Below, piece by piece: positions 28,356 through 37,790 of a stretch of DNA of 64,000 nt. This DNA is from Rhizobiaceae bacterium CPCC 101076 (GTDB lineage Bacteria > Pseudomonadota > Alphaproteobacteria > Rhizobiales > Methylopilaceae). The number at the start of each line of letters is the position of its first letter. Position 1 is the first letter of the stretch. The position numbers and the translations under genes were made by a program. Location of the stretch: assembly GCA_003347645.1 (NCBI GenBank), contig QDFX01000002.1:62001-126000 (forward strand), in the 5' to 3' direction. Under the pieces are notes generated by a model, which made no database searches, was not told the origin of the DNA, and saw only the letters and a program-made list of their open reading frames with translations.

Positions 28356-30589
28356 GGTTGATCCTCCCTGCCATTATTTTTGAAGAGTGCGCTGAAATCG
28401 TCCGGCGCGAAATCGTCGACTGCGATCACTTCCGCGACGGCTTCCTGCGCTCTCGCAAGTTGATCCGCTTCGATGTCAGTGATGAGGCCGCGCTCGACCG
28501 CGAGCGACGGGTCGCGCAGGCCGAGCGCCTTGAGCTTGGCGCGGATCGGCTCGCTGCCGGTCACGAGATCGAAGGCCTCCTGCAACTTCACGAGACCCGG
28601 GACCTCGGTGTTGCGGGCAATACCCGCGACAAGTCTCTCACGTGCCGCGGAATTCTCGAGCAGTACGTTCGCGCAGGTTTGCATGAGCGCATCCGACGGC
28701 CCGCGTTTCCGTACACCGAAGGGCAGAAGCAGGAGCCGCAGAATCCAGGCGACCGGACGGTTCGGCAGATTGGCCAGGATTTCGTCGAGTCGGTGCTCGA
28801 TCACCGAGAAGCCGGTCTGCATCGAGAAATCGAGGATCGGCACGTCCGCGGTCTGCCGGCCTTCGTCTTCCCAGCGCTTCAGCGCGCCGGACAACAGGAA
28901 CAGTTCGGAAAGGATATCCCCGTAACGCGCCGATAGCATCTCGCGTCGCTTCAGAGCGCCGCCGAGCGTCAGCAGCCCCATATCGGCGGTGAGCGCGAAA
29001 GCCGCGGAATATCGGCTGAGCTGACGATAGTGAGGCGTCGCCGCTCCCGTCGGCGGAGCCGGAGCGAACCTGCCGCCGGACCACGCCCTCCCCCAGGCGC
29101 GGAACAGGTTCGACGCGCTGTGGCCGACATGGGCCCAGAATGCCTTGTCGAACGCATCGAGCGCCCGGCGCTTGTTGCGGTTCCGAAGCGCCAGCATCTC
29201 CTTGAGCAGGAAGGGATGACTGCGGATCGCGCCCTGCCCGAAAATGATCAGGCAGCGCGTCAGGATGTTCGCGCCCTCGACGGTGATGCCGATCGGGATG
29301 CCGCGGTACATCGAGGTCAGATAGTTCGTCGGGCCATCGATCACGGCCTTGCCGCCGTGGACGTCCATCGCGTCGTTGATGGCGACGCGCATCCGCTCGG
29401 TCGCCTGATATTTCATGATCGCCGAGATGACGGCGGGCTTCTTGCCCATGTTCAGACCAGCACAGGTCAGACGCCTCGCGCCGTCGACGACATAGGCCGA
29501 GCTTGCGAGGCGAGCGAGCCGCTCCTGCACGCCCTCGAAGCGGCCGATCGGAATGTTGAACTGCTCGCGGATGCGGGCATAGGCGCCGGTCGTGTGCGCC
29601 GACATCACGATCGCCGCCGCCGACAGCGACGGCAACGAGATGCCGCGTCCGGCCGCCAGCGCCGACATCAACATCTGCCAGCCCTGCCCGACCCGCGCCT
29701 GCCCGCCGATCACGGCATCCATCGGCACGAAGACGTCAATGCCGCGATTGGGCCCGTTCTGGAACGCCTGTCCCGAAGGGAAATGGCGATTGCCGATCTC
29801 GACGCCGGCGGTGTCCGTCGGCACCAGGGCGACGGTGATGCCGATGTTCGGATTCTTCCCGATCAGGCCATCAGGATCCTGAAGCTTGAAGGCAAGGCCG
29901 AGTACTGTCGAGACGGGACCGAGCGTGATGTAGCGCTTGCGCCAGTTCAGCTTGATACCGAGGACGTTGCCACCCGGCCCCGGTCCCATGCAGACCGTGC
30001 CGGTGTCGATCATCGCGGCGGCGTCGGAACCCGCCTCGGGGCTGGTCAGTCCGAAGGCCGGGATCTCGCGGCCGTCAGCCAGACGCGGCAGCCAGTAATC
30101 GCGCTGATCCTTGGTTCCGAACTGATGCAGCAGTTCGCCCGGCCCAAGCGAATTCGGCACCATGACGGTTACGGCGCCGGTCAATGAACGGGTCGAGACC
30201 TTCCGGACGACCTCCGAATGCGCAAAAGGCGAGAAGCCGAGGCCGCCATAGTTCTTCGGAATGATCATCCCGAAGAACTTCTCCTTCTTCAGGAAGGCCC
30301 AAGCCTCTGGCGACAGATCACCGATCTCGTGGGTGATCTTCCAGTCCTCGAGCATGTCGCACAGCTCTTCAACGGGACCGGCGAGGAAGGCTTCTTCCTC
30401 GGTAGTCAGCGCCGCAGGCGGAACTGCGAGCAGCTTGCTCCAGTCAGGATTGCCGGTGAACAGATCGGCTTCCCACCAGACGTCGCCGGCCTCGATCGCC
30501 GCGCGCTCGGTCTCGGACATAGTGGGGAGCGCTTTCTGCGCCCAACCGAAGATCGGTTTTGTAATCCAATCCCGGCGCCAATTGGTCAT
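28316..30589 (-). CDS. fadE: Acyl-CoA dehydrogenase, FadE type
   Basis: First oxidation step of fatty-acid degradation, FAD-dependent. 757 residues, the long FadE class with extra C-terminal domain (E. coli FadE about 814). Seen: FGMIIPKNYGGLGFSPFAHS, AFGLTSPEAGSDAAAMIDTG (flavin and substrate binding), RYITLGPVSTVLGLAFKL, VEGANILTRCLIIFGQGAI. First gene of fadE-fadI-fadJ; its last codons overlap the thiolase N-terminus. No FadR or FabR-type operator could be confirmed in the short upstream space. Confidence 0.95.
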   Translation of the reverse strand: MTNWRRDWITKPIFGWAQKALPTMSETERAAIEAGDVWWEADLFTGNPDWSKLLAVPPAALTTEEEAFLAGPVEELCDMLEDWKITHEIGDLSPEAWAFLKKEKFFGMIIPKNYGGLGFSPFAHSEVVRKVSTRSLTGAVTVMVPNSLGPGELLHQFGTKDQRDYWLPRLADGREIPAFGLTSPEAGSDAAAMIDTGTVCMGPGPGGNVLGIKLNWRKRYITLGPVSTVLGLAFKLQDPDGLIGKNPNIGITVALVPTDTAGVEIGNRHFPSGQAFQNGPNRGIDVFVPMDAVIGGQARVGQGWQMLMSALAAGRGISLPSLSAAAIVMSAHTTGAYARIREQFNIPIGRFEGVQERLARLASSAYVVDGARRLTCAGLNMGKKPAVISAIMKYQATERMRVAINDAMDVHGGKAVIDGPTNYLTSMYRGIPIGITVEGANILTRCLIIFGQGAIRSHPFLLKEMLALRNRNKRRALDAFDKAFWAHVGHSASNLFRAWGRAWSGGRFAPAPPTGAATPHYRQLSRYSAAFALTADMGLLTLGGALKRREMLSARYGDILSELFLLSGALKRWEDEGRQTADVPILDFSMQTGFSVIEHRLDEILANLPNRPVAWILRLLLLPFGVRKRGPSDALMQTCANVLLENSAARERLVAGIARNTEVPGLVKLQEAFDLVTGSEPIRAKLKALGLRDPSLAVERGLITDIEADQLARAQEAVAEVIAVDDFAPDDFSALFKNNGREDQPSPRQPRRAAPAK

Positions 30590-30667
30590 CCTCGCCAGCC
30601 TTATCCCAGAATCACCGTCCGGACAGAGTTTGACAGGTTGAACGCGACAAATCTGAAACTCTTGTGA

Positions 30668-31663
30668 TCAACGCGGGCCGAATTTCTCCATTTCGCGGTG
30701 TTCCGCACGGATCCTGCGCACGGTGCCCGTCGCCGAACGGTAGACGACCGTCTCGGTCTCCACATAATCCTTGCCCAGCACGACGCCGCTCACGAGCGGA
30801 CCCGTCGTTACGCCTGTCGCGGCGACGATGACGTCACCGGATGCCAGCTCATCCACCTTGTAAAGGCGGTTCGGATCGCTGACGCCCATCTTGGCGGCGC
30901 GGGCAATTTTCTCCTCAGTATCCAGGATCAGGCGGGTCTGCATTTGGCCGCCGACACAACGTAGCGCCGAAGCCGCGAGCACGCCTTCCGGCGCCGCGCC
31001 GATACCGAGATAAAGATCGATACCCGTCTCTTCGGGGCGGGTCGTGTAGATGACGCCAGCGACGTCGCCGTCGGTGATCAGGCGGACGCGAGCTCCGGTC
31101 GCACGGGCGCGGGTGATGATGTCCTTATGGCGCGGACGATCGAGCATCAGCACGCCGATCTCGCTCACCGGAACACCCTTGGCCTTGGCCAACGAATGGA
31201 TATTGTCCTCGGGCGACGCGTCGAGATCGACCGTGCCTTCGGCATATCCCGGACCGATGGCGATCTTGTGCATATAAGCGTCGGGGGCGTGGAGCAGCGT
31301 GCCGCTTTCAGCCATCGCCATGACGCAGATCGCGCCCGCAAGGTCGTCGGCGCAGAGTTCGGTGCCTTCCAGCGGGTCGACCGCGATGTCGACTTTCGGA
31401 CCGTTACCGGCGCCGACATTTTCCCCGATGAAGAGCATCGGCGCCTCGTCGCGCTCGCCTTCGCCGATGACGATGGTGCCGTCAATCTCAAGACGGTTCA
31501 GTTCGCGCCGCATCGCGTCGACCGCCGCCTGGTCCGCCGCGTTCTTATCGCCGCGACCGCGCCAGTAGGCAGAAGCAACCGCGGCGCGCTCGGTCACGCG
31601 GACCAGTTCCAGCGTCAGGATGCGCTCGATGGCTTTCCCAGGTTCGACTCTGATCTCGGCCAT
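30668..31663 (-). CDS. glpX: GlpX, class II fructose-1,6-bisphosphatase
   Basis: Gluconeogenic phosphatase. 331 residues with the metal and phosphate sites GTIVIGEGERDEAPMLFIGE and VDPLEGTELCADDLAGAI, plus the family motif LMLDRPRHKDIITRAR. Third gene of alaC-hom-glpX; 23 nt after hom. Being next to the fatty-acid oxidation operon, it fits growth on acetyl-CoA-yielding substrates, though that link is inference. Confidence 0.97.
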   Translation of the reverse strand: MAEIRVEPGKAIERILTLELVRVTERAAVASAYWRGRGDKNAADQAAVDAMRRELNRLEIDGTIVIGEGERDEAPMLFIGENVGAGNGPKVDIAVDPLEGTELCADDLAGAICVMAMAESGTLLHAPDAYMHKIAIGPGYAEGTVDLDASPEDNIHSLAKAKGVPVSEIGVLMLDRPRHKDIITRARATGARVRLITDGDVAGVIYTTRPEETGIDLYLGIGAAPEGVLAASALRCVGGQMQTRLILDTEEKIARAAKMGVSDPNRLYKVDELASGDVIVAATGVTTGPLVSGVVLGKDYVETETVVYRSATGTVRRIRAEHREMEKFGPR

Positions 31664-31686
31664 GAACGTCCTTCCGGGCGAAGCCC

Positions 31687-33012
31687 TTATTCGGTCTCGA
31701 TGCGGATAACCTGCGGTGATCCGTGAATATGTCCGTCCGCGAGCACCGCATCGAGTGCGCGTCTCGCCGCATCCTCGCTGGTCGCATGGGTAATCAGCAC
31801 CAGCGGGACGGTTTTGACATCAGTATCAGATGATTCGGACTGTTTCTTATCACGCGGCTTACGCTGCAGGATGCTCTCGAGCGAGATGCCCTGCTCCGCC
31901 ATCCGGGTCGCGATCGCCGCTGCCGTTCCGGGTTGATCGACCACGCTGAGGCGGATGTAATAGCCGCCCTTGTGGGTACGGATCGGTGCCTTCTCGGCCT
32001 TCTCAAGCAACGCTACCGGCAGACCGAACGGCAGGCGCACGGCGCCGCGCGCCACGTCGACGATGTCGGAGATCACCGCCGTTGCCGTCGCTCCGCCGCC
32101 GGCACCCGGGCCGACGAGGGTCAGTTCACCGATCGCGCTGCCGTCGATTGCGACTGCATTCGTTACGCCCATCACCTGGGCGATCGCAGAGCTCTTCGGC
32201 ACCATGGTCGGGTGGACACGCTGCTCGATGCCGGCATCGGTCCGCGTCGCCACGCCCAGGAGCTTGATGCGGTAACCGAGTTCATCCGCCATCGCGAGGT
32301 CGAGCGGAGCGATCGAGGCGATGCCCTCTACATAGATGGAATTGGCATCGATCTGAGTGCCGAAAGCGAGGCTGGTCAGGATCGATAGCTTGTGAGCGGT
32401 GTCAAAACCTCCGACGTCGAATGTCGGATCGGCCTCGGCATAACCGAGCCTCTGCGCCTCGACCAGCGCATCGGCGAAGGACAGCCCCTCCTCTTCCATC
32501 CGGCTCAGGATGAAATTGCAGGTGCCGTTCAGGATGCCCGAAATGCGGGTCAGCCGGCTGGCTGGAAGCGCCTCTCTAAGCGCCTTGATGACCGGGATGC
32601 CGCCCGCGACGGCAGCTTCGAAGGCGAGCGCCGCGCCATTCTCCTCCGCGAGGGCCGCGAGGTCGAGCCCGTGCTCGGCCAGAAGGGCTTTGTTCGCGGT
32701 CACGACCGGCTTGCCGCGCTTGAGGGCCGCCTCGACGACATCCTTGGCCGCGCCGTTCGAGCCGCCGATCAGTTCAACGACCAGATCGACATTCTCGTCC
32801 GTCGCGACGTCGACCGGATCGTCATGCCAGCGGACGTTTGAGAGGTCGATGCCGCGATCGCGCGAGCGGTCACGGGCCGAAACAGCAGTCACCTGAATGC
32901 CTCGGCCGCTCAGCGCTTCCAGCGCGGTACGGCGTTCATCCAGCAGGCGGATCACCGAAGCGCCGACGGTGCCAAGCCCGGCGACGCCAACTCTCAATGC
33001 AGCAGACATCAA
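31687..33012 (-). CDS. hom: Homoserine dehydrogenase
   Basis: Reduces aspartate semialdehyde to homoserine for Thr and Met synthesis. 441 residues: NAD(P) motif GVAGLGTVGASVIRLLDERR, catalytic region VAGGIPVIKALREALPASRL and FILSRMEEEGLSFADALVEA, AEADPTFDVGGFDTAHKLSI, and a C-terminal ACT domain (IRLSVVDQPGTAAAIATRM) that gives allosteric control, usually by threonine. No aspartokinase fusion. Between alaC and glpX with short gaps. Confidence 0.97.
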   Translation of the reverse strand: MMSAALRVGVAGLGTVGASVIRLLDERRTALEALSGRGIQVTAVSARDRSRDRGIDLSNVRWHDDPVDVATDENVDLVVELIGGSNGAAKDVVEAALKRGKPVVTANKALLAEHGLDLAALAEENGAALAFEAAVAGGIPVIKALREALPASRLTRISGILNGTCNFILSRMEEEGLSFADALVEAQRLGYAEADPTFDVGGFDTAHKLSILTSLAFGTQIDANSIYVEGIASIAPLDLAMADELGYRIKLLGVATRTDAGIEQRVHPTMVPKSSAIAQVMGVTNAVAIDGSAIGELTLVGPGAGGGATATAVISDIVDVARGAVRLPFGLPVALLEKAEKAPIRTHKGGYYIRLSVVDQPGTAAAIATRMAEQGISLESILQRKPRDKKQSESSDTDVKTVPLVLITHATSEDAARRALDAVLADGHIHGSPQVIRIETE

Positions 33013-33038
33013 TGATCCCGAAGGGGTGTGCGCAACTC

Positions 33039-34259
33039 TCAGCGAGCCGCGGCGGCGAGCGGGATCACGTTGTGCAATGTTTGATCCGAGGTTTCAAGGA
33101 ACCGGCGGAGATTGCGCGCCGCCTGCCGGATGCGATGCTCGTTCTCGACGAGCGCGATGCGCACATGGTCGTCGCCATACTCACCGAAACCCGCGCCCGG
33201 CGAGACCGCGACATCGGCCTTCTCGACGAGAAGCTTGGCGAACTCGACGCTGCCCATGGAGCGGAACTTCTCCGGGATCGGCGCCCAGGCGAACATCGAC
33301 GCCTTGGGAGCCGGGATTTCCCAGCCCGCCCGCGTGAAGGTGTCGACCAGCACGTCGCGGCGGCTCTTGTAGATCGCACGCATCTCGTCGACGCAGTCCT
33401 GCGGGCCAGTCAGCGCGGCAGTCGCCGCGACCTGGATCGGCGTGAACGCGCCGTAGTCGAGATAGGACTTCACCCGCGACAGAGCGCCGATCAGCCGGTC
33501 GTTGCCCACCGCGAAGCCAACGCGCCAGCCCGGCATGGAATAGGTCTTCGACAGCGAGGTGAATTCCACCGCGACGTCGAACGCACCCGGCACCTGCAGG
33601 ATTGAGGGCGGTGCCTCGTCGAAATAGATCTCCGAGTAGGCGATGTCGGAGAGCAGGAAGAGCTCGTGCTTCTTCGCGAAGGCGACGAGGTCCTTGTAGA
33701 AATCGAGGCTCGCGACCTCCGCCGTCGGGTTCGACGGATAGCAGAGCACGACCGCGATCGGCTTCGGGATCGAGTGCTGGATCGCCCGCTCGAGCGCCAC
33801 GAAATAGTCCGGCCCGGGCGTCGACGGCACGTTGCGGATGACACCGCCGGCCATCAGGAAGCCGAACGCGTGGATCGGATAGCTCGGATTCGGGACGAGT
33901 ACGACATCGCCCGGCGCGGTGATGGCCTGCGCCATATTGGCAAAGCCCTCTTTCGAACCAAGCGTCGCGACAACCTGCGTATCCGGGTCAAGTTTTACCC
34001 CGAACCGATTGGCGTAATAGGTCGCCTGCGCACGGCGGAGACCTGGAATGCCCTTGGAGGCCGAATAGCGATTGGTGCGCGGCTTGCGCGCATTCTCGAT
34101 CAGCTTCTCAGTGATGTGCTCGGGCGTCGGCAGATCGGGATTGCCCATTCCAAGATCGATGATGTCGGCGCCGTTCTTGCGGGCGGCGGCCTTCACGCGA
34201 TTCACCTGCTCGAAAACATAAGGCGGCAGTCGGCGGATCGAGTGGAAGTCCTGCGTCAT
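33039..34259 (-). CDS. alaC: Alanine transaminase-type aminotransferase, AlaC-like
   Basis: Class I/II PLP enzyme of 406 residues. IDLGMGNPDLPTPEHITEKL near the N-terminus, VPNPSYPIHAFGFLMAGG, CYPSNPTAEVA, and the PLP lysine in FTSLSKTYSMPGWRVGFAVG. The family includes AlaC (glutamate-pyruvate transaminase), and the alaC-hom-glpX order is the usual rhizobial one. An alternative LL-diaminopimelate aminotransferase activity is less likely in this context. Confidence 0.92.
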   Translation of the reverse strand: MTQDFHSIRRLPPYVFEQVNRVKAAARKNGADIIDLGMGNPDLPTPEHITEKLIENARKPRTNRYSASKGIPGLRRAQATYYANRFGVKLDPDTQVVATLGSKEGFANMAQAITAPGDVVLVPNPSYPIHAFGFLMAGGVIRNVPSTPGPDYFVALERAIQHSIPKPIAVVLCYPSNPTAEVASLDFYKDLVAFAKKHELFLLSDIAYSEIYFDEAPPSILQVPGAFDVAVEFTSLSKTYSMPGWRVGFAVGNDRLIGALSRVKSYLDYGAFTPIQVAATAALTGPQDCVDEMRAIYKSRRDVLVDTFTRAGWEIPAPKASMFAWAPIPEKFRSMGSVEFAKLLVEKADVAVSPGAGFGEYGDDHVRIALVENEHRIRQAARNLRRFLETSDQTLHNVIPLAAAAR

Positions 34260-34328
34260 CTCAGAAGTGTCCTAGGCAATCGGGACGGGAATTGTAGCAC
34301 GTTCCAAAGTGAAAACGGCGGATTGAAG

Positions 34329-34544
34329 TCAACCTGGCGTAGCTTGCTTCGTGCTGGTCGTGTTTGGGGGATGACCCGCTGGCGGGTCAAGCGGCGGACG
34401 CGCCGGCGGATCGATATTGATGTTCGGATAGGCCTTGTTGGTCCGGTCGACCGGCGGCAGGCCGTATTTGTCGCTCGCCATCGTGCATCCGGCGAGCATG
34501 GCCGCGACCGTCGCCAACAAGATCATGCGTGCCGCTACCGGCAT
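34329..34544 (-). CDS. Small lipoprotein
   Basis: 71 residues. Lipobox in LLATVAAMLAGCTMAS (modified Cys about residue 20), then a short Pro-rich tail with PPVDRTNKAYPNINIDPP. GGGGAGGG lies six bases before ATG 34544; the longer frame to 34625 is not supported. Probably anchored in the outer membrane. It runs divergently from marR and lies 69 nt upstream of alaC. Confidence 0.75.
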   Translation of the reverse strand: MPVAARMILLATVAAMLAGCTMASDKYGLPPVDRTNKAYPNINIDPPARPPLDPPAGHPPNTTSTKQATPG

Positions 34545-34634
34545 CATCGTCCCTCCCCGAACCAAAACATGCCGCAGCAAATATGAGCGGCCAATGAATA
34601 TCCAAGCAGGCCCGTGTGGCGACATTAGACCAAG

Positions 34635-34658
34635 ATATAATATGCTTGCTTATTATAT
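34635..34658. promoter_or_regulatory. Perfect inverted repeat upstream of marR-emrAB (probable MarR operator)
   Basis: ATATAATA at 34635-34642 and TATTATAT at 34651-34658 are exact inverted copies with an 8-nt spacer (TGCTTGCT). It lies 17 nt before the marR start in strongly AT-rich DNA. MarR-family dimers bind such sites and commonly repress their own operon. Confidence 0.7.
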
Positions 34659-34675
34659 CCGCCTACATCACTGCC

Positions 34676-35182
34676 ATGACTGATAGCACCCCCAGCCTGG
34701 AAATCGGCTTCCTGCTCTCGGATACGTCCCGGATCCTACGCCGCATCATCGACCAACGGGCCAAGGAAGTCGGCATGTCGCGCGCCCAATGGGCCGTGCT
34801 CGCCCGGGTCTCTAGGTATGAGGGCCTGCGCCAGGTCGATCTGGCTGCCCAGATGGAAATGGAGCCGATCAGCGTCGGCCGCATCATCGACCGCCTCCAA
34901 GCGTCAGGTTTTGTGGAGCGTCGGCCCGACCCCGCCGACCGCCGCGCTTATCGGCTCCATCTCCTTCCCGCGGCCGAGCCGGTTCTCGACCGCGTCCGGG
35001 CGATCGGTTCGATCGTCATGGACCGCGCGCTGGCGAAGTTGGACGAGACGCAGATCGATGCGCTGGCGGAGGCGCTACAGGACATCCGCACGAACCTTCT
35101 GAAGATCGAAGATACAGGCGAAGACCATGCTGGACAGAGTGACGAACACACCTCCACTCGACCCGTCAGTCGACGCGCCTGA
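34676..35182 (+). CDS. MarR-family transcriptional regulator
   Basis: 168 residues from ATG 34676; a longer frame to 34616 would run through the operator. Winged helix-turn-helix with MSRAQWAVLARVSRYEGLRQ, VDLAAQMEMEPISVGRIIDR, and wing FVERRPDPADRRAYRLHL (the family DxRDRR-like segment). Likely local repressor of the emrA-emrB pump genes, relieved by a toxic small molecule. emrA starts inside its 3' end. Confidence 0.93.
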   Translation: MTDSTPSLEIGFLLSDTSRILRRIIDQRAKEVGMSRAQWAVLARVSRYEGLRQVDLAAQMEMEPISVGRIIDRLQASGFVERRPDPADRRAYRLHLLPAAEPVLDRVRAIGSIVMDRALAKLDETQIDALAEALQDIRTNLLKIEDTGEDHAGQSDEHTSTRPVSRRA

Positions 35183-36245
35183 GGACAATGTCGCGCAGTC
35201 CAAGCCGCGCCGCCGACTGACCGCGAAGAATCTCCGCAAGCCACTGCTTATCGCCGGGCCGCTGCTCGTGGCGCTTGTCGCGCTCGGCCTGTGGCTAACA
35301 GGCGGTCGCTACGTCTCGACCGACAACGCCTATATCGGCGCGAACACCGTGATGGTGACGCCCCAGGTGACGGGCACCGTTTCTCAGGTCGCCGTCCATC
35401 AGGGCCAGCGCGTCACTGAAGGCGATCTGCTGTTCGAGATCGATCCCGAGCCTTATCGTATCGCCCTCGAAACGGCGCGCGGCCAGCTCGAAGCCTCGAA
35501 GCTCGATCTGGCTGCCCTGAAGGAGCGCTATGCCAAGGCGGTTCGCGACGCGGCCACGGCCCAGACACAGCTCGACTATCAGCTGAAGAACTTCGCCCGG
35601 ATTCGCGACCTCAACGCCCGCACATTCGCGGCTCAGTCCGAACTCGATCAGGCACAGGCCTCGCTGAACAGCGCGCAGGGAGCACTCGATTCTGCCAAGC
35701 AGGACGCGTCCGAGCAGCTCGCCAATCTCGGCGGCGACCCGAACCTGCCGCTCGAAAAGTATCCTGCCTTCATGCAGGCCCAGGCCAATGTCGATCAGGC
35801 CCAGCGCAATCTCCGCCTGACCGAAACTCGCGCGCCGATCTCTGGCGTCGTGACCCAGGCCGAAATGCTGTTGACCGGCCGCTACCTCGTTCCGGGTACC
35901 GTCGCGCTCGCCGTGGTCGATGTCGATCATGCCTGGGTGGACGCCAATCCGAAGGAGACGGACATCCAGAATGTCCTTCCCGGTCAGCCTGTCACCATCA
36001 CGGTCGACGCCTACCCCGACCACGCCTTTACCGGCCGGGTGGACTCGATCAACCCCGGCACCGACGCCCAATTTTCGCTGATCCCGGCCCAGAATGCCTC
36101 CGGCAACTGGGTGAAGGTCGTCCAGCGCGTGCCGCTCCACATCCTGATCGACCATAAGGACGGCGATCCAATCCTGCGCTCGGGCATCAGCGCGGTCGTA
36201 TCCGTCGACACGGGCAAGTCCCGCTCGCTGAGCGATCTGTTCTGA
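35127..36245 (+). CDS. emrA: EmrA-type membrane fusion protein (HlyD family)
   Basis: 372 residues: cytoplasmic N-terminus, one membrane helix (LLIAGPLLVALVALGLWL), then a periplasmic adaptor starting RYVSTDNAYIGANTVMVTPQ with biotinyl-lipoyl halves, a coiled-coil hairpin (about residues 105-220) and beta-barrel. It bridges the inner-membrane pump to an outer-membrane channel. The gene overlaps marR by 56 nt and is followed by emrB. Confidence 0.93.
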   Translation: MLDRVTNTPPLDPSVDAPEDNVAQSKPRRRLTAKNLRKPLLIAGPLLVALVALGLWLTGGRYVSTDNAYIGANTVMVTPQVTGTVSQVAVHQGQRVTEGDLLFEIDPEPYRIALETARGQLEASKLDLAALKERYAKAVRDAATAQTQLDYQLKNFARIRDLNARTFAAQSELDQAQASLNSAQGALDSAKQDASEQLANLGGDPNLPLEKYPAFMQAQANVDQAQRNLRLTETRAPISGVVTQAEMLLTGRYLVPGTVALAVVDVDHAWVDANPKETDIQNVLPGQPVTITVDAYPDHAFTGRVDSINPGTDAQFSLIPAQNASGNWVKVVQRVPLHILIDHKDGDPILRSGISAVVSVDTGKSRSLSDLF

Positions 36246-36257
36246 TCGACGATCGCC

Positions 36258-37790
36258 ATGACCATCGCGGCTGATATCCTGAAGGTCCGTCCGATCATCG
36301 TCGCTTGCGCGATGATGGCGACGATCATGCAGGCGCTCGACACGACGATCGCGAACGTCGCCTTGCCCTATATGCAGGGCTCGCTATCGGCCACGCAGGA
36401 CCAGATCAACTGGGTCCTGACGTCCTACATCGTCGCTGCGGCCATCATGACGGCGCCGGTCGGCTGGATCACCAACAGGTTCGGCCGCAAGAATGTGTTC
36501 ATGGTCTGCGTGGCCGGATTCACCCTCGCGTCGATGCTTTGCGGCATAGCATCCACCCTCAATCTGATGGTCTTCTATCGCCTGCTGCAGGGCGTGTTCG
36601 GCGCGGCGCTGGTGCCCCTGTCGCAATCGGTGATGATGGACATCTATCCGCCCGAACAGCGCGGCTCGGCCATGGCGATGTGGGGCATGGGCGTCATGCT
36701 CGGCCCCATCCTCGGCCCGACGCTCGGCGGCTGGCTCACCGAGACCTACAATTGGCGTTGGGTGTTCTTCGTCAACCTGCCGTTCGGCCTGCTCACGTTC
36801 CTCGGCTTCCTTTGGGTCCTTCCCAAGACTGAGGCGCAGCAGGGCCTGAAATTCGACTGGTTCGGCTTCGGCATGTTGGCGCTTGCCATCGGCGCGTTCC
36901 AGATGATGCTCGATCGCGGCGAACAGCTGAACTGGTTCGACTCCAGTGAGATCGTCACCGAAACCGTGATCGCGGGCCTCGCCTTCTATCTCTACATGGT
37001 CCACACCGCGACGGCGGAGAAGCCGTTCATCAGCCCGTCGCTGCTGTTGAACCGCAATCTGGCCGCCGGTCTCGTCACGATGTTCGTGGTCGGCATTGTC
37101 CTGCTCGCGAGCCTCGCGCTGCTGACGCCATACCTCCAGAACCTGATGGGCTATCCGGTGCTCACGGCTGGCCTCGTCCTCGGCCCGCGCGGCATCGGCA
37201 CCATGGTCGCGATGATGATCGCCGGGCGCCTCGTCCAGAAGATCGACCCTCGTCTTGTCATGCTAGCTGGCTTCGCCCTGACGGCATTCCCGCTCTGGCA
37301 GATGAGCGGCTACACACCCGACGTCTCGGCTTCGTCGCTGATCTGGACCGGCGTCATCCAAGGGCTCGGCCTCGGTTTCCTGTTCATCCCGATCCAGACG
37401 ATCGCCTTTTCGACCATCGAGCCGCACCAGCGCACCGACGCGGCGGCGTTGATCAGCCTCGTCCGCAATATCGGGAGCGCGGTCGGCATTTCGGTCGTCA
37501 CCTTCCTGCTGACCAGGAATTCGTCCGAGCTGCATGCCGAGCTTGGCGCGAGCATTAATCCGTTCCGCGCCTCGATACAGATGCTCGCGGGAACGCCGCT
37601 CGACCCGTCGACCGATCTCGGCCGACAGATTGTGGATGGGATGGTCAATCGCGAGGCGGCGATCATCGCCTATGCCGACGATTTCCGGTTGATGATGTTC
37701 ATCGCGCTTGCCGCGACGCCGCTGCTTCTGTTCATGAAGCGCCCGCCCAAGGCCCAGCCGGGCGAGGCCTCCCACGCCGCGCTGGACTAA
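36258..37790 (+). CDS. emrB: EmrB-type MFS multidrug exporter (DHA2 family)
   Basis: 510 residues with about 14 membrane helices. Helix 1 motif QALDTTIANVALPYMQGSLS and DQINWVLTSYIVAAAIMTAP are typical of DHA2 drug:H+ antiporters, as are GWITNRFGRKNVF (motif A) and GVMLGPILGPTLGGWL (motif C). Works with EmrA to expel hydrophobic drugs or uncouplers. Its TAA stop overlaps the stop of the convergent minus-strand gene. Confidence 0.95.
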   Translation: MTIAADILKVRPIIVACAMMATIMQALDTTIANVALPYMQGSLSATQDQINWVLTSYIVAAAIMTAPVGWITNRFGRKNVFMVCVAGFTLASMLCGIASTLNLMVFYRLLQGVFGAALVPLSQSVMMDIYPPEQRGSAMAMWGMGVMLGPILGPTLGGWLTETYNWRWVFFVNLPFGLLTFLGFLWVLPKTEAQQGLKFDWFGFGMLALAIGAFQMMLDRGEQLNWFDSSEIVTETVIAGLAFYLYMVHTATAEKPFISPSLLLNRNLAAGLVTMFVVGIVLLASLALLTPYLQNLMGYPVLTAGLVLGPRGIGTMVAMMIAGRLVQKIDPRLVMLAGFALTAFPLWQMSGYTPDVSASSLIWTGVIQGLGLGFLFIPIQTIAFSTIEPHQRTDAAALISLVRNIGSAVGISVVTFLLTRNSSELHAELGASINPFRASIQMLAGTPLDPSTDLGRQIVDGMVNREAAIIAYADDFRLMMFIALAATPLLLFMKRPPKAQPGEASHAALD

